From NCBI GenBank assembly GCA_033344775.1, contig JAWPMT010000005.1, positions 1 to 64,000 of the forward strand: a DNA stretch of 64,000 nucleotides. Reading direction: 5' to 3'. Position 1 is the stretch's first letter, and each line of letters starts with the position of its first letter. The position numbers and the translations under genes are program-made. Positions 62,562 to 64,000 of the stretch are shown in pieces. Source of the DNA: Cytophagales bacterium. Lineage in GTDB: Bacteria; Bacteroidota; Bacteroidia; Cytophagales; Cyclobacteriaceae. The notes under the pieces were generated by a model. The model saw nothing but the letters and a program-made list of their open reading frames with translations. It did no database searches and was not told the origin of the DNA.

Positions 62562-63266
62562 TTAATCAGTAAATCTCAAGGCAAAATCGACGGCACTTTC
62601 CGCATGGATTCTGGTCGTATCAAAAACTGGAATATTTACATCTTCCTGCTGAATGAGCAACGGAATCTCTGTACAACCAAGGATAGCTCCTTCTACCTGA
62701 TCTACTTTAACGGCGTGATTAATGATGTCCACAAAGGCCGCTTTTGACCTGGCCTGAATGTCACCCAATACGAGTTCTTCATAGATAGTCCGATGAACCA
62801 AATCCCGTCCTTCATCATCCGGGATCACTACATTCACACCAAAATCCCGCTCAAGCGTACTCCGATAAAAGTCTTTTTCCATCGTAAAGCGGGTACCCAA
62901 TAAGAGCACCTTCTTCAACCCTTGTTGTTTGATCTTTTGTCCGGTCGCAGTGGCAATGTGTAGAAAGGGTATATTAACCGCTTGTTGGATCGCATCACTG
63001 CACAAGTGCATCGTATTGGTACACAAAATGATCAATTCAGCCTTGGCCTGTTCCAGATTCACCGCTGATTGTGCCATCGCATCATTTAACGCGTCCCAAT
63101 CATCACGATGCTGCAATACTTCAATATCCGCAAAATCAACGGAATCCATCACGCAAACTGCAGAATGAAGACCCCCAAGCCGCTTTTTGACTGCCCCATT
63201 GACGATCTCGTAATATACCTTCGAGGATTCCCAGCTCATTCCGCCAATCATTCCGATTTTTTTCAT
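62562..63266 (-). CDS. Aspartate/glutamate racemase family protein
   Basis: From the ATG at 63266 (the frame is open 33 bp further) the protein has 234 residues and starts MKKIGMIGGMSWESS, the family's characteristic N-terminus. The two catalytic cysteines are Cys in ILCTNTMH near 85 and Cys in ILGCTEIPLL near 195. It interconverts L- and D-aspartate (or another amino acid). D-amino acids enter the cell wall or the medium; no partner gene is near. Confidence 0.92.
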   Translation of the reverse strand: MKKIGMIGGMSWESSKVYYEIVNGAVKKRLGGLHSAVCVMDSVDFADIEVLQHRDDWDALNDAMAQSAVNLEQAKAELIILCTNTMHLCSDAIQQAVNIPFLHIATATGQKIKQQGLKKVLLLGTRFTMEKDFYRSTLERDFGVNVVIPDDEGRDLVHRTIYEELVLGDIQARSKAAFVDIINHAVKVDQVEGAILGCTEIPLLIQQEDVNIPVFDTTRIHAESAVDFALRFTD

Positions 63267-63467
63267 AGAGGTAATTTTAGAGCAATTAAGTAAAATCAAA
63301 AAGGACTAAAAAGTTCACCAAAATGTTGTGGAACGATTTTTCTGGAAATATAATTTTACCCCGACCCTAAAGGGTGTGAAAAGAACAATCTCTTTTGGGA
63401 ACAAATGGTTACCCGAGTAGCTCTAGTAACCACTGAAAAATCTTTTAAAAAGTTGATAAAGATCACA

Positions 63468-64000
63468 TCAATCCACCGGCAACATTTGCCTGAAGGTCAG
63501 ATTGACTCTTGGTGTTAATACCTTTTTCGTGGGTGGCAGGCGATGTAGCCAATGACTCTGTGTAGTTCCTTTCATGACCATCAAGCTGCCATGTTCCAGC
63601 CACAGATCGATCCGCTCTTTGGTCTGTTTGTGTTTGAATGCAAATTTCCGCTCGGCCCCCAGGCTTACCGACCCGATGGCACCATTTTTCTTCAACTCCA
63701 CTTCCCCATCACTGTGCCAGGCCATGCCTTCCTCACCTGAGTGATACAAATTGAGTAAACATGAGTTGTAGGTTTCTCCGGAAACTTCTTCAATTCGGCT
63801 TTTAATCTTTCTCAAAGTTGCTGACCATGGAAGGGCTGTTTTGGTCGTACCGGAATACCGATAGCTAAAAGGCTGCTCTACATACCAGGCTACTTTTCGT
63901 TTGGTCTGGATCGTCTTCCCAAAGATCACCGCCTGATCATGCTGCCAGGCTATTTCATTGAGTAGTGATTCATAATAACCATCCGCAGCCTCCGCCAGAA
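63468..64000 (-). CDS. AlkB-type Fe(II)/2-oxoglutarate dioxygenase (start beyond window)
   Basis: The frame is open to the right edge, so the N-terminus lies outside; the visible start (GTG at 63929) is internal. Visible are the AlkB motifs: LLNLYHSGEEGMAWHSDGE (the HxD pair), GSVSLGAERKF, and TQSHWLHRLPP with the distal His, then PRVNLTFR with the two Arg that bind 2-oxoglutarate. It repairs alkylated bases in DNA or RNA by oxidative demethylation. The set of catalytic residues is complete. Confidence 0.92.
   Translation of the reverse strand, partial: LAEAADGYYESLLNEIAWQHDQAVIFGKTIQTKRKVAWYVEQPFSYRYSGTTKTALPWSATLRKIKSRIEEVSGETYNSCLLNLYHSGEEGMAWHSDGEVELKKNGAIGSVSLGAERKFAFKHKQTKERIDLWLEHGSLMVMKGTTQSHWLHRLPPTKKVLTPRVNLTFRQMLPVD

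Noticed and set aside
1-64000. tRNA, rRNA, tmRNA and RNase P RNA
   Set aside because: I found no sequence with the conserved cores of these RNAs by eye; a tRNAscan-SE/Infernal run would settle it.

Overview
The window looks like chromosome from a free-living, probably marine member of the Bacteroidota, most likely Cytophagia-type. Three things point there: a secreted enzyme with a type IX secretion (T9SS) C-terminal sorting domain, Reg_prop/Y_Y_Y sensor kinases with TPR kinases and seven-TM AraC regulators, and TAnnTTTG promoter elements with A-rich leaders instead of strong Shine-Dalgarno sites. I see no rRNA, tRNA, CRISPR array, transposase or integrase gene.

Layout. 1-29.8 kb is ordinary chromosome: a propeller-type sensor kinase (-), a tricorn-like protease, a PD40 lipoprotein, and a likely inorganic-carbon uptake operon (unknown small protein, DabB, DabA). 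Then come an AraC/7TM regulator, two secreted proteins, a TPR kinase/LuxR response regulator pair, a Microcystis viridis lectin (MVL) homologue, two beta-lactamase-fold serine hydrolases, a glutaminyl cyclotransferase, an AraC regulator, a histidine phosphatase, a GNAT acetyltransferase and a frameshifted sulfatase.

About 29.98-47.68 kb is visibly AT-richer and built differently. Mostly plus-strand genes are each followed by an imperfect inverted repeat of about 40-290 bp. In most repeats the left arm reads (T/C)AAC, 5 nt, then an L box; the right arm reads the L-box complement, 6 nt, then GTTA. The next gene usually starts about 15-50 bp after GTTA. This is the architecture of integron attC sites, so I read the block as an integron-like cassette array with no integrase in view (a CALIN-type array). 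Its cargo includes a PI-PLC, an HxlR regulator with a striking operator array and its divergent target, a MepB-family protein, a LuxR-HTH membrane protein, DUF4199 and DUF1801 proteins, a nuclease-STAND NTPase fusion (candidate anti-phage gene), several unrecognised membrane proteins and an XRE-regulated module. A GC-richer minus-strand gene and a 21-bp minisatellite interrupt it.

47.7-64 kb returns to ordinary chromosome: alpha/beta hydrolase (-), AraC and Crp/Fnr regulators, a DUF2141/DoxX/Tat-type reductase group, a very large T9SS-secreted GH13 amylase-like protein (-), a TPR protein with a HisKA domain but no ATPase domain, DUF4174, a 55-residue protein, a frameshifted STAS-like gene, an Asp/Glu racemase, and an AlkB-type dioxygenase that runs off the right edge.

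How it works together: the flanks read as surface polysaccharide and peptide breakdown plus sensing and carbon uptake. The central array reads as a store of swappable genes, at least one of defence type, each brought in with its own recombination site.
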